From positions 183,043 through 247,042 of the forward strand of contig JAUJNX010000005.1 of the NCBI GenBank assembly GCA_030447925.1: a DNA stretch of 64,000 nucleotides, written 5' to 3'. The position numbers were made by a program, and so were the translations under genes. Positions 27,706-35,500 of the stretch are shown here, piece after piece (positions within the stretch are counted from its first letter, which is position 1; each line of letters starts with the position of its first letter). Below the pieces are notes generated by a model. The model did no database searches, was not told the origin of the DNA, and saw only the letters and a program-made list of their open reading frames with translations. This stretch comes from Egibacteraceae bacterium. GTDB lineage: Bacteria > Actinomycetota > Nitriliruptoria > Euzebyales > Egibacteraceae.

Positions 27706-28172
27706 GACCAGCCCTCCCGTCGCAGCCTGCTGATGCCCTCGAACGCGCTGCGCCGCGCCGCGGCCTCCGAGCAGCCCAGCCGCGCGCCGATCTCGGCGTA
27801 CGACAGGTCGCCGGCGTAGCGGTGGGTCACGGCGAGCCGCTGCTTCTCCGGCAGCTCGGCCACCGCCGCCCACAGCCCCTCGCCGTCCAGCGCGGACCGG
27901 TCGGTCACCGCGATCTCCGGCAGCGCGGCCGACGGCAGCGCGCGTCGGCCCGCGCGCCGGTGGTGGTCCATCGCCTTGCGGTAGGCGATCGTGGTCAACC
28001 AGCCGCGCAGGTTGTCGGCGCGGCGCAGCCGGGGGTAGGCGGCCAGGGCCGCCACGAACGTCTCCTGCCAGCAGTCGCCGGCCTCCTGGCGCCCGACGAG
28101 GGCCACCAGCAGCCGCAGCACCACGGCGCCGTGCTCGTCGACCAGCGATTGGAACGGGGGCAGCTCGCTCAC
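27702..28172 (-). CDS. ECF-type sigma factor
   Basis: This 156-residue sigma-70 family protein has region 2 (SLVDEHGAVVLRLLVALVGR, DCWQETFVAALAAYPRLRRA, NLRGWLTTIAYRKAMDHHRR) and region 4 (LPEKQRLAVTHRYAGDLSYA, EIGARLGCSEAAARRSAFEG). No anti-sigma factor gene is adjacent; the coupled downstream gene is the DNA alkylation repair protein. The GTG at 28172 starts at the usual distance before region 2; an ATG at 28199 is in frame. A role in the alkylation response is inferred from the pairing. Confidence 0.88.
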   Translation of the reverse strand: MSELPPFQSLVDEHGAVVLRLLVALVGRQEAGDCWQETFVAALAAYPRLRRADNLRGWLTTIAYRKAMDHHRRAGRRALPSAALPEIAVTDRSALDGEGLWAAVAELPEKQRLAVTHRYAGDLSYAEIGARLGCSEAAARRSAFEGISRLRREGWS

Positions 28173-28270
28173 ACCTGTCCAACGCGCCCGCCACCGCATC
28201 CGTGAGGTGCGCCCGCGCAGCCTACGCCGAGGCCCCGCTTCCGCCGCGCCCGCTGGGGTAGGGAAGGCCC

Positions 28271-29323
28271 ATGCTGGCGTTGACGGTGGAGCCGGGGCGG
28301 GCGGGGAGCGCGGCCCTGGCACAGGTGGCAGAGCCCGACCCGCGGGACGGGTCCGTGCTGGTCGACGTCGTGGACGTCGGGGTGTGCGGCACGGACCTGG
28401 AGGTCGCGGCGGGGGAGTACGGCGAGGCCCCGCCGGGCGAGGACCGGCTGGTGCTCGGCCACGAGTCGCTCGGGCGGGTGCGCGAGGCGCCCGGAGGGTC
28501 GGGGCTGGCCGCGGGCGACCTCGTCGTCGCCATGGTCCGCCACCCCGACCCGGTGCCGTGCCCCAACTGCGCCGTGGGGCAGTGGGACATGTGCCGCAAC
28601 GGGCGGTACACCGAGCACGGCATCAAGGGGCTGCACGGCTTCCTCCGCGAGCGCTACCGCGCCGAGCCCGACCGGCTGGTGCGCGTGGACCCCGCCCTCG
28701 GCCGCGCCGGGGTCCTGCTGGAGCCCGCCAGCGTGGTGGCCAAGGCGTGGGCGCACATCGACCTGTTCGCGTCGCGCTCGGCGGCGCGCCCGCGCACCGC
28801 GATGGTGACCGGCGCCGGGCCGATCGGCCTGCTCGCGGCGCTGCTCGCCGTCCAGCGCGGCCTCGACGTGCACGTCCTGGACCGGGTGGAGGACGGCGCC
28901 AAGCCGGCGCTGGTGCGCGACCTGGGCGCCACGTACCACACCGGTGCCCTGGAGGACGCGGGCGTCGCGCCCGACGTCATCGTCGAGTGCACCGGCGCGC
29001 CGCCGGTCGTCCTGGCCGCCCTGGGCGCCTCGGCGGTCGACGGCATCACCTGCCTGACGGGGGTGTCCGCGGGGGGCCGGAGCGCCCCCGTCGACATCGG
29101 CGGGCTCAACCGCGAGGTGGTGCTGGAGAACGACGTCGTGTTCGGGTCGGTGAACGCCAACCGCGGCCACTACGAGGAGGCGGGCCGGGCGCTGGCCGCC
29201 GCCGACCGCGCCTGGCTGGACCGCCTGGTCACCCGGCGGGTGCCACTGCACGGGTTCGCCGACGCCCTGGAGCGCGGGACCGACGACGTCAAGGTCGTCC
29301 TCGAGGTCGGGGGGCCGTCGTGA
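28271..29323 (+). CDS. Zinc-dependent glucose 1-dehydrogenase-like MDR enzyme
   Basis: This 350-residue medium-chain dehydrogenase has the catalytic zinc region DVGVCGTDLEVAAGEYGEAP and GHESLGRV, a structural-zinc-like loop (CPNCAVGQWDMCRNG), and a Rossmann motif GAGPIGLLAALLAV. The sequence MCRNGRYTEHGIKGLHGFLR is characteristic of glucose dehydrogenases of the archaeal/actinobacterial type. Together with the coupled glucoamylase it would release and oxidise glucose. GGGAAGG precedes the ATG, and the gene overlaps the next by 4 bases. Confidence 0.88.
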   Translation: MLALTVEPGRAGSAALAQVAEPDPRDGSVLVDVVDVGVCGTDLEVAAGEYGEAPPGEDRLVLGHESLGRVREAPGGSGLAAGDLVVAMVRHPDPVPCPNCAVGQWDMCRNGRYTEHGIKGLHGFLRERYRAEPDRLVRVDPALGRAGVLLEPASVVAKAWAHIDLFASRSAARPRTAMVTGAGPIGLLAALLAVQRGLDVHVLDRVEDGAKPALVRDLGATYHTGALEDAGVAPDVIVECTGAPPVVLAALGASAVDGITCLTGVSAGGRSAPVDIGGLNREVVLENDVVFGSVNANRGHYEEAGRALAAADRAWLDRLVTRRVPLHGFADALERGTDDVKVVLEVGGPS

Positions 29324-31107
29324 CCGGACGCATCGAGGACTACGCGCTGCTCGGCGACCTGCAGACCGGCGCCCTGGTGGGCGTCGACGGGTCGGTCGAC
29401 TGGCTGTGCCTGCCGCGCTTCGACTCGCCGTCGTGCTTCGCCGCGCTGCTCGGCGGGCCCTCGGCCGGGCGCTGGCTGCTGGCCCCCGCCGAGGGCGGGC
29501 GCTGCACCCGGCGCGCCTACCGCGGCGACAGCCTGGTGCTGGAGTCGGAGTGGGAGACGGCCTCCGGCGCGGTGCGCATCATCGACTTCCTGCCCCCGCG
29601 CGGGACCGAGCCCGACCTGGTCCGCATCGTGGAGGGCGTCCGCGGGCGGGTCGACCTGCACTGCGACCTCGTCGTGCGCTTCGACTACGGCCACGTCGTG
29701 CCGTGGGTCCGCCGCACGGAGGGCCGCTGGGGCGCCGTCGCGGGACCCGACGCGATGTGGCTGGACACGCCGGTGGACCTCACGGGCGAGGACCGGCGCA
29801 CCACCGCGAGCTTTCCCGTCACCGCCGGGGAGCGCGTCCCCTTCGTCCTGACCTGGTCGCCCTCCTACCGGCCGGCCCCCGCCCCGGTCGACCCCGAGCG
29901 CGCGCTGGCCGACACGCTGCGCTTCTGGTCTGACTGGATGCGCGACTGCACCTACCGCGGCCGGTACGGCGAGGCCGTGCGCCGCTCGCTGGTGACGCTC
30001 AAGGCGCTCACCTACGCCCCGACCGGGGGGATCGCCGCCGCGCTGACCACCTCGCTGCCCGAGCAGATCGGCGGCACCCGCAACTGGGACTACCGCTACT
30101 GCTGGCTGCGCGACGCCACCCTCACGCTCCAGTCCCTGGTCGGCGGCGGGTTCGTGCGCGAGGCCGCGGCCTGGCGCGACTGGCTCCTGCGCGCCGTCGC
30201 GGGCGACCCCGCCGACCTGCAGATCATGTACTCGCTGACGGGGCGGCGCCGGCTGCCGGAGTACGAGCTGCCGTGGCTCGAGGGCTACGAGGGCTCCCGC
30301 CCCGTGCGCATCGGCAACGCGGCGGCGCAGCAGTTCCAGCTCGACGTGTACGGCGAGGTGCTCGACGGGCTGCACACCGCACGGGGCGCCGGCCTGGCCG
30401 CCGACGACGACGCCTGGGACCTCCAGCGCGTCCTGACCGAGCACCTCGAGAACGTGTGGCGGCTCCCCGACAGCTCGCTGTGGGAGGTGCGCGGCCCGGA
30501 GCGCCACTTCGTGCACTCCAAGGTGATGGCCTGGGTGGGGTTCGACCGCATGGTCCGCACCGCCGAGCGGTCGGGCCTGCCCGCGCCGCTGGAGCGCTGG
30601 CGCGCCGCCCGCGACGAGATCCACGCCGAGGTCTGCGCGCGGGGGTTCGACGCGGACCGCGGCACCTTCACCCAGTTCTACGGCTCCCGCGGTCTCGACG
30701 CGGCGCTGCTGCTCCTGCCCCGGCTGGGGTTCCTGCCCCCCGGCGACCCGCGCGTCGCCGGCACCGTCGCGGCGGTCCGCCGCGAGCTGGTGGAGGGCGG
30801 GTTCGTGCTGCGCTACCGGGTCGACGCCGACCCCCTCAGCGCGTCCGGCACCGTCGACGGGCTGCCCGGGGAGGAGGCGGCGTTCCTGGCCTGCAGCTTC
30901 TGGCTCGCCGACGCGCTCGCGCTGACCGGCAGGGGCGACGAGGCACGGGAGCTGTTCGACCGCCTGCTGGCGCTGCGCAACGATGTCGGCCTGCTCAGCG
31001 AGGAGTGGGACCCGGTCGCCGGGCGCCAGCTGGGCAACACGCCCCAGGCCTTCAGCCACATCGGGCTGGTGAACACCGCCCTCGCGCTGGACGCCATGAC
31101 CCGCTGA
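29320..31107 (+). CDS. GH15 glucoamylase/trehalase-like glycoside hydrolase
   Basis: This 595-residue protein is a family 15 glycosidase of the cytoplasmic bacterial type. It opens with RIEDYALLGDLQTGALVGVD and contains RNWDYRYCWLRDATLTLQSL (the substrate-binding segment with the acidic residue), and PEYELPWLEGYEGSRPVRIG. The C-terminal catalytic segment is GTVDGLPGEEAAFLACSFWL. There is no signal peptide. Members hydrolyse alpha-linked glucans or trehalose. The GTG overlaps the dehydrogenase stop, so the two form an operon. Confidence 0.92.
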   Translation: MTGRIEDYALLGDLQTGALVGVDGSVDWLCLPRFDSPSCFAALLGGPSAGRWLLAPAEGGRCTRRAYRGDSLVLESEWETASGAVRIIDFLPPRGTEPDLVRIVEGVRGRVDLHCDLVVRFDYGHVVPWVRRTEGRWGAVAGPDAMWLDTPVDLTGEDRRTTASFPVTAGERVPFVLTWSPSYRPAPAPVDPERALADTLRFWSDWMRDCTYRGRYGEAVRRSLVTLKALTYAPTGGIAAALTTSLPEQIGGTRNWDYRYCWLRDATLTLQSLVGGGFVREAAAWRDWLLRAVAGDPADLQIMYSLTGRRRLPEYELPWLEGYEGSRPVRIGNAAAQQFQLDVYGEVLDGLHTARGAGLAADDDAWDLQRVLTEHLENVWRLPDSSLWEVRGPERHFVHSKVMAWVGFDRMVRTAERSGLPAPLERWRAARDEIHAEVCARGFDADRGTFTQFYGSRGLDAALLLLPRLGFLPPGDPRVAGTVAAVRRELVEGGFVLRYRVDADPLSASGTVDGLPGEEAAFLACSFWLADALALTGRGDEARELFDRLLALRNDVGLLSEEWDPVAGRQLGNTPQAFSHIGLVNTALALDAMTR

Positions 31108-31123
31108 CGGGAGGAGCCGGATC

Positions 31124-31501
31124 GTGGAGCGCCGCAACGTGTCCTCGGGCGGATCGTTCGAGGACGTCTACGGCTACAGCCGCGCCGTCCGCGTTGGGGA
31201 CCACGTGCACGTTGCGGGCACCTGCGCGCGGGGCGCCGACCTGGACGGCGACGCCTACGTCCAGGCGCGCGCGGCCCTGGCGATCGTCGCCGACGCCCTG
31301 GCGGAGCTGGGCCTGGGGCTGGACGCCGTCGTCCGCACCGTCGCCTACGTGACCGACATCGCCGACGCCCAGCTGGTCGCCCGCGCCCACCGCGAGGCCC
31401 TCGGCGACGTCCGCCCCGCCGCCACCATGGTCGCCGTCACCGCCCTCCTCGAGCCCGCCATGAAGGTCGAGATCGAGGCCACCGCCATCGCCCCCACCTA
31501 G
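31124..31501 (+). CDS. RidA family protein
   Basis: This 125-residue protein is of the YjgF/YER057c/UK114 (RidA) family, enamine/imine deaminases and relatives. It opens VSSGGSFEDVYGYSRAVRVG and ends VTALLEPAMKVEIEATAIAP. A strong GGGAGGAG precedes the GTG by 7 bases. It closes the dehydrogenase-glucoamylase group. The last 40 coding bases recur 2.25 kb downstream (33712-33751), marking the edge of a variable island. Confidence 0.88.
   Translation: MERRNVSSGGSFEDVYGYSRAVRVGDHVHVAGTCARGADLDGDAYVQARAALAIVADALAELGLGLDAVVRTVAYVTDIADAQLVARAHREALGDVRPAATMVAVTALLEPAMKVEIEATAIAPT
31460..31499 (+). repeat. RidA 3'-end direct repeat, copy 1
   Basis: These 40 bases encode the last residues of RidA and are identical to 33712-33751. 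Upstream of the identity the two copies still encode the same residues (LLEPA) with different codons, so copy 2 comes from a related but different ridA gene. The segment between the copies is the variable island with the insertion sequence. Confidence 0.75.
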
Positions 31502-31532
31502 CGCCCGTCGAGGTCGCGGGCGCTTCCCCTTC

Positions 31533-31958
31533 GTGCGCGGTCGCCTCCGGCGCAGCGGCGCGGCCTCCCCGGGGACGATCGCGCGACCCTGGTCCGCGCG
31601 CTTGTCGAGCAGGAGCGCGAGCGCAGCAGCGGCTTCGGTGCGGACCAGGTCGGCGACGACGACGTGCGCCTGGTACGAGGCGCACACCCACCTGTTCGCG
31701 GCCGTGGAGCACGCCGACGTGGTCTGGGCGCGGTTGCGCGACGGTGACCTCGCCGCCCGGCTGCTCGACGAGGCCCAGGGCCTCGACGGTGCCGGGTTCC
31801 TCGACCTGGTGTCCCGGCACCGCGGGCGGGGGGTGACGGACAGCGGTCGTGCGGAACTGGACCTCCTCGGCAACGGCGCGGACGTGTCGGTGGGCCGGGT
31901 GGCCTTCGCCGTGCGGGAAGCGGGTGGTCTGGGCCTGGTGGACGACGGCACGGACTAG
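31533..31958 (+). pseudogene. Unrecognised gene remnant left of the insertion sequence
   Basis: The second half of this 141-codon frame looks coding (VVWARLRDGDLAARLLDEAQ, LDGAGFLDLVSRHRGRGV), with high third-position GC and an apparent frame change near 31670. It ends at the TAG in the CTAG target site of the insertion sequence. The first 40 residues are low-complexity and doubtful. The interrupted gene may resume to the right of the element (33039-33228), although the two halves are one base out of frame. No family is recognised. Confidence 0.35.
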
Positions 31959-32975
31959 AGCGTGTCTGACGGATGGTGGCGGGTGAGGTCGCGGGTCCAG
32001 ATGCGCATGGAGGCGACGTCGATGGTGCCTTCGAAGACGTACAGGCGTTTGTCGGTGCGCATCGCGACCGCCCGGTAGGCCTTGATCTTGTTGACGCACC
32101 GCTCGGTGCTGTTGCGCTGCTTGTAGACCTGGGCGTCAAAGACGGGAGGGCGGCCGCCGGTGCTGCCGCGGCGGCGCCGGTTGGCCTGCTGGTCGGCCGG
32201 TTCGGGGATCACCGCCCGGACGCGCCGGCGGCGCAGCTGGGCGCGTAGCGCCCGGTTGGAGTAGGCCTTGTCGCCCAGCAGCCGGCCCGGCCGGGTCCGC
32301 GGGCGGCCCCGCCCTGGCCGGCGGACCTTGAGCCGGTCCAGCAGCGGCCCGGCGGCCAGCGCGTCGCCGCGCTGGCCGGCGGTGGTGACCCTGGCCAGCG
32401 GCCTGGCGCGGGCGTCGGCCAGCAGATGGATCTTGGTGCTCAGCCCGCCGCGGGACCGCCCGATCCCCTCCCGATCCGCCCGCCGCCGCGACCGGCGGTC
32501 ACCAACGTCACCGTCAGTGCGGTCAGGCGGCGGATCGTTGTGATTCGGTAGCGCCCCCTGTGGGACCGGAGGGTCCCGCCACACCCTCCAGCACGCCGAC
32601 CAGCCGGGCGGCGGGCACGTCGGCGGGCGGGGCGTGGCGGGCGCCGGCGGCGTGCTGATGCGCCCGCACCACCGTCGAGTCGATCCCCACCGTCCACTCG
32701 CCCTCCCCGGCGTCACAGCCGACCCGCAACCCGTCCAGCACCCGCTCCCACGTCCCGTCGCCAGACCAGCGGCGATGCCGCTCATACACCGTCTGCCACG
32801 GCCCATACCCAGGCGGCAAGTCCCGCCACGGACACCCCGTCCGGGCCCGCCACACCACCCCGTTGACCACCTGCCGGTGATCCCGCCACCGGCCCCCCCG
32901 CCGCGGCGTGGCATCCGGCAGCAACGGCTCGATCACCGCCCACTCCGCATCCGAAAGATCATGACGACTCTGCAT
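31955..32975 (-). CDS. IS5-family transposase in two frames
   Basis: The first frame (32975-32523) has the N-terminal helix-turn-helix and DDE-region start: HDLSDAEWAVIEPLLPDATP, RWRDHRQVVNGVVWRARTGC, PWRDLPPGYGPWQTVYERHR and VGIDSTVVRAHQHAAGARHA. The second frame continues with GRSRGGLSTKIHLLADARAR, LLGDKAYSNRALRAQLRRRR and the end NSTERCVNKIKAYRAVAMRT. The change of frame falls near 32540-32570 around GTCCCACAGGGGGCGC. IS5 relatives often express the full protein by programmed frameshifting. The stop codon of the second frame is supplied by the CTAG target duplication. Confidence 0.88.
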
Positions 32976-33034
32976 GCCGCCGGTCTACCGGCCCGCACCC
33001 CCAAACCCGCGCAACCACCTTCGTCAGACACGCC
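31959..33034 (-). mobile_element. IS5-family insertion sequence, complete
   Basis: The element is 1076 bp. Its left end reads AGCGTGTCTGACGGATGGTG and its right end, reverse-complemented, GGCGTGTCTGACGAAGGTGG, giving imperfect terminal inverted repeats of about 20 bp. Both ends are flanked by the duplicated target CTAG (31955-31958 and 33035-33038), as expected for IS5-type elements. It carries one transposase in two overlapping frames. Ends, target duplication and transposase all agree, so the copy looks recent and structurally complete. Confidence 0.9.
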
Positions 33035-33038
33035 CTAG

Positions 33039-33228
33039 TGGCTGGTGCTCGTCGGAGGTGACGCTGGAGGCGCCGACCTGGGACGGGGCGCTCCGTGACC
33101 GCGTGCACACCGCGATGATCCGGCAGCGTGAGCGCGCGCACCTCGCGACGCTGGCCGCCGACCTGCAACGACGGCGGCCGGTCGAGCGCGTCGGGAGCGA
33201 GTTCGCCGAGGGTAGGAGCACACCATGA
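33039..33228 (+). pseudogene. Gene remnant right of the insertion sequence
   Basis: The frame right of the element reads APTWDGALRDRVHTAMIRQR then ERAHLATLAADLQRRRPVER and stops at 33226-33228, overlapping the start of the next gene by 4 bases. That tight coupling suggests it is the true 3' end of a gene cut by the insertion. No family is recognised and no start codon is evident. Confidence 0.4.
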
Positions 33229-33629
33229 TCGCTGTCGCCACCATCAGGCTGCTGGTCGCCGTCGCGCTGGGGGCCGCGGTGCTCGCCCGCGGAACCGGAC
33301 CGGGTGGTGACGTGGCACGGTGGCTGCGCTGGGCGGCGCTCGCGGTCGCCCTCGCGGTCTCGGTGGCGCTGACCCCCGCCGTCACCCGCGACGCCGGCGG
33401 GTTCGCCATCATCGCGCTCGGCCTCCCCGTGCTGCTCGCCGCGGCGCCGCTCGTCGCCCAGCGCTCCCCGCGGGGTGCCGCGGCGGTCACCTGGGCCTGC
33501 GGGCTCCTGCTCCTGGCCTGGGCGCTGCTGCTGGGGTTGGGGACCGGTCTGTACCTGCTGCCCGCCGCGGTGCTCCTCCTGCTCGCGGCTGCCTCGAGCC
33601 CCCGGACGACGCGCTCCGCCCGCGCCTGA
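33225..33629 (+). CDS. Small membrane protein with four predicted helices
   Basis: This 134-residue protein consists of hydrophobic segments at about residues 5-22, 30-50, 58-78 and 85-120, with a short Arg-rich tail. TAGGAG precedes the ATG by 7 bases, and the start overlaps the preceding remnant. No family is recognised. It belongs to the variable island. Confidence 0.6.
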   Translation: MIAVATIRLLVAVALGAAVLARGTGPGGDVARWLRWAALAVALAVSVALTPAVTRDAGGFAIIALGLPVLLAAAPLVAQRSPRGAAAVTWACGLLLLAWALLLGLGTGLYLLPAAVLLLLAAASSPRTTRSARA

Positions 33630-33711
33630 CGCGCATGCCTCGCCGTGGACGCCCGGACATCCGGACGCGCCGTCGCGGGTGGGTCCGCGGCGGCCCCTGC
33701 TCGAACCCGCG

Positions 33712-33751
33712 ATGAAGGTCGAGATCGAGGCCACCGCCATCGCCCCCACCT
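33712..33751 (+). repeat. RidA 3'-end direct repeat, copy 2
   Basis: These 40 bases are identical to 31460-31499, and preceding bases still encode LLEPA. No ridA start or body lies upstream: only the last ~18 codons exist here. A 27-base GC-rich segment just before it (33665-33693) recurs at 35456-35483. Confidence 0.75.
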
Positions 33752-33762
33752 GACCCCGTTGT

Positions 33763-34626
33763 TCACCCACCAGCCTCGCGGACCGCCACCGCCCCGCTGA
33801 ACCGGCGCCCCGCCTCGCTCCCTGACCCGCCGTCGAGTACCTCCGCGAGGGCGGCGGCGCGCCGCGAGATCGATGCGAACTGGTTCCGCGGGTCCAGTGC
33901 GAGCGCCTCCCCGCCCAGCACCGCCGCCTCGTCGCGGCGGCCGAGGACAGCCAATGCGGTGGCGAGCTTCAAGCGGACCAGAGCCCGATCGATCAGCGAG
34001 CGTCGGTCCCCGTCCGCCGCCTCGTAGCCGCGCAGCGCCCGATCGAGTGCGGCCCGGGCCCGTTCGGGCTCGTGCAGGCGCAGCCAGACGTCGCCCTCCA
34101 CCGAGGCGAGCTTCTCCTCGGGGTAGCCGAACAGCCCGCCGCCCTGCTGCTCCCTCGGCAGGCGGGGGAGCAGCGCCCAGGCCCGGGCGAGCGCCGCCTC
34201 CGCGCCCCCCCGATCCCCCCGCCCGGCCCGGGCGCGGGCCCGCAGCGCGAGCAGCCGGACCGCCGCGAAGGACGGCGGACCGAGATCGTCGTCGTCGGGT
34301 GCGTCCACCCCGTCGTCCCCGTCGTCCATGAGCGCTCGCTGGCTGCGCACCCAGAGCCGCAGCGCACCGTCCCCGGTGGCATCGGCGGTCGCCAGCGCGT
34401 CCCCTAGCAGACGGCGCGCGTGGTCGCTCGCCCCCGTGGTGTAGGCAAGGCTCGACAAGACGCCCGTCAACCACCCCGACAGCCGGCGCGCCTCGATCCC
34501 GTCGTCCGTGACCCCCTGTGCCTCGGCCAGCGCCGCCTCCACCCGGGGTCGCAGCGCCACGGGGTCGCTGTGCAGGTATGCCTGCGCGATCGCCTCCAGC
34601 TCCCGGCGCACGTCCTCGACCGTCAC
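33763..34626 (-). CDS. TPR-like helical-repeat protein coupled to an XRE regulator
   Basis: This 287-residue, all-helical protein shows repeated A/L/E-rich hairpins (SHARRLLGDALATADATGDG-like units; RARAALDRALRGYEAADGDR; ALVRLKLATALAVLGRRDEA), which suggests tetratricopeptide repeats. Its start overlaps the stop of the upstream XRE gene by 4 bases. In many actinobacterial regulators such repeats form the C-terminal half of one XRE-TPR protein, so this may be the second half of a split regulator. It ends shortly after the duplicated ridA end. Confidence 0.65.
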   Translation of the reverse strand: MTVEDVRRELEAIAQAYLHSDPVALRPRVEAALAEAQGVTDDGIEARRLSGWLTGVLSSLAYTTGASDHARRLLGDALATADATGDGALRLWVRSQRALMDDGDDGVDAPDDDDLGPPSFAAVRLLALRARARAGRGDRGGAEAALARAWALLPRLPREQQGGGLFGYPEEKLASVEGDVWLRLHEPERARAALDRALRGYEAADGDRRSLIDRALVRLKLATALAVLGRRDEAAVLGGEALALDPRNQFASISRRAAALAEVLDGGSGSEAGRRFSGAVAVREAGG

Positions 34627-35285
34627 GCGTCACCCGCCGGGACGTCCCTCCGCTGCGCGAACCGCTCGTGGTATCTGCCCTCCGCGAGGGCGAACCAGGC
34701 CGCCGCCTCCATCGACCACGCGCCCAGGTCGACGCGGCCGCTCTCGTGGGCGGCGCGCTGGGCTGCCGCGCGCGCCGCATGCGCCGCCTCCCGCCGACCC
34801 CAGTCGAAGCACAGGGTGGCGAGCAGCAGCGACGACCAGCCCCATACCACCACCAGGCGGCGGTGCTGGTCGAGGGTCGTGGTCCCCTGGAGCAGCCCCG
34901 CCACGTACTGCAGACGCTGGACGACGGCCGGCAGCAGCTGCACGGGGTCGGTGGTGGCGTACGCGCGCGCCAGCCGCTCGGCGGACTGCTCGAGTTCCTC
35001 GATCGTCGCCTCGCCCACCGATGACCGCTGCGCGCTGGTCAGCAAGCGCAGCACGTCGTCGCCCTCCCCGCGCGGCTGGTCGGCGAAGCCGAGTTCCGCC
35101 ACGTCAGCGCCGAGGGCCTCCGCCACTTCGTGTTGCGTCACCGCGCTCGGGGAGGTCCGCCCCTTCTCCCAGCGCTTGACGGTGCTCACGTCACGCGCGA
35201 TCAGCTGTGCGAAGCGCTCCTGGCTGAGGCCGCGGGACTCGCGCAGCGCGCGCAGCGGGTGCGGGGGTGGGTTGTCAGCCTCCAC
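34623..35285 (-). CDS. XRE family transcriptional regulator
   Basis: This 220-residue protein begins with an XRE helix-turn-helix (LRALRESRGLSQERFAQLIA, RDVSTVKRWEKGRTSPSAVT), followed by a helical region that ends in EAAAWFALAEGRYHE, the point where related proteins continue into TPR repeats. A one-base shift near 34650 gives AVRAAEGRPGG and a different stop, so the end is uncertain. The GTG at 35285 is the natural start. It is probably the DNA-binding partner of the TPR-like gene downstream. Confidence 0.75.
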   Translation of the reverse strand: MEADNPPPHPLRALRESRGLSQERFAQLIARDVSTVKRWEKGRTSPSAVTQHEVAEALGADVAELGFADQPRGEGDDVLRLLTSAQRSSVGEATIEELEQSAERLARAYATTDPVQLLPAVVQRLQYVAGLLQGTTTLDQHRRLVVVWGWSSLLLATLCFDWGRREAAHAARAAAQRAAHESGRVDLGAWSMEAAAWFALAEGRYHERFAQRRDVPAGDA

Positions 35286-35455
35286 GCGGCCAGCATGCCA
35301 GACGCCACCCGCGTGCTCCCCGGGTGCCCTGGTCGTGCTCGGGGCCCTGCCGGAGGGTGGGGGGCCATGGAGCACCATCACGCGCGGCTGTTGGCGGGGC
35401 GCTACGCCGAACGGGTCCGGTCCTCGCGCCGCCCATGGAGGTGAAGACGCGCCGG

Positions 35456-35483
35456 CGCGCCGTCGCGGGTGGTCCGCGGCGGC
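35456..35483 (+). repeat. GC-rich segment repeated at 33665-33693
   Basis: The segment containing CGCCGTCGCGGGTGG and TCCGCGGCGG occurs at both places, differing by one base. At 33.7 kb it directly precedes the ridA-end repeat; here it lies 17 bases before the HNH gene end. The 215-bp gap 35286-35500 holds no other supported gene. Confidence 0.5.
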
Positions 35484-35500
35484 GTGCCGGTGGGGTGGGG

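Noticed and set aside
31052..31951. Minus-strand frame covering the ridA end and the remnant
   Set aside because: It runs antisense to ridA, is low-complexity, and shows no family signature.
32523..32975. Transposase as a degraded pseudogene
   Set aside because: Two-frame organisation is normal for many IS5 relatives, and the ends and target duplication are intact.
35368..35445. A 25-codon ORF beginning MEHHHARLLAG after GGAGG
   Set aside because: It is short, lies in a repeat-rich gap and has no neighbour or homology support.
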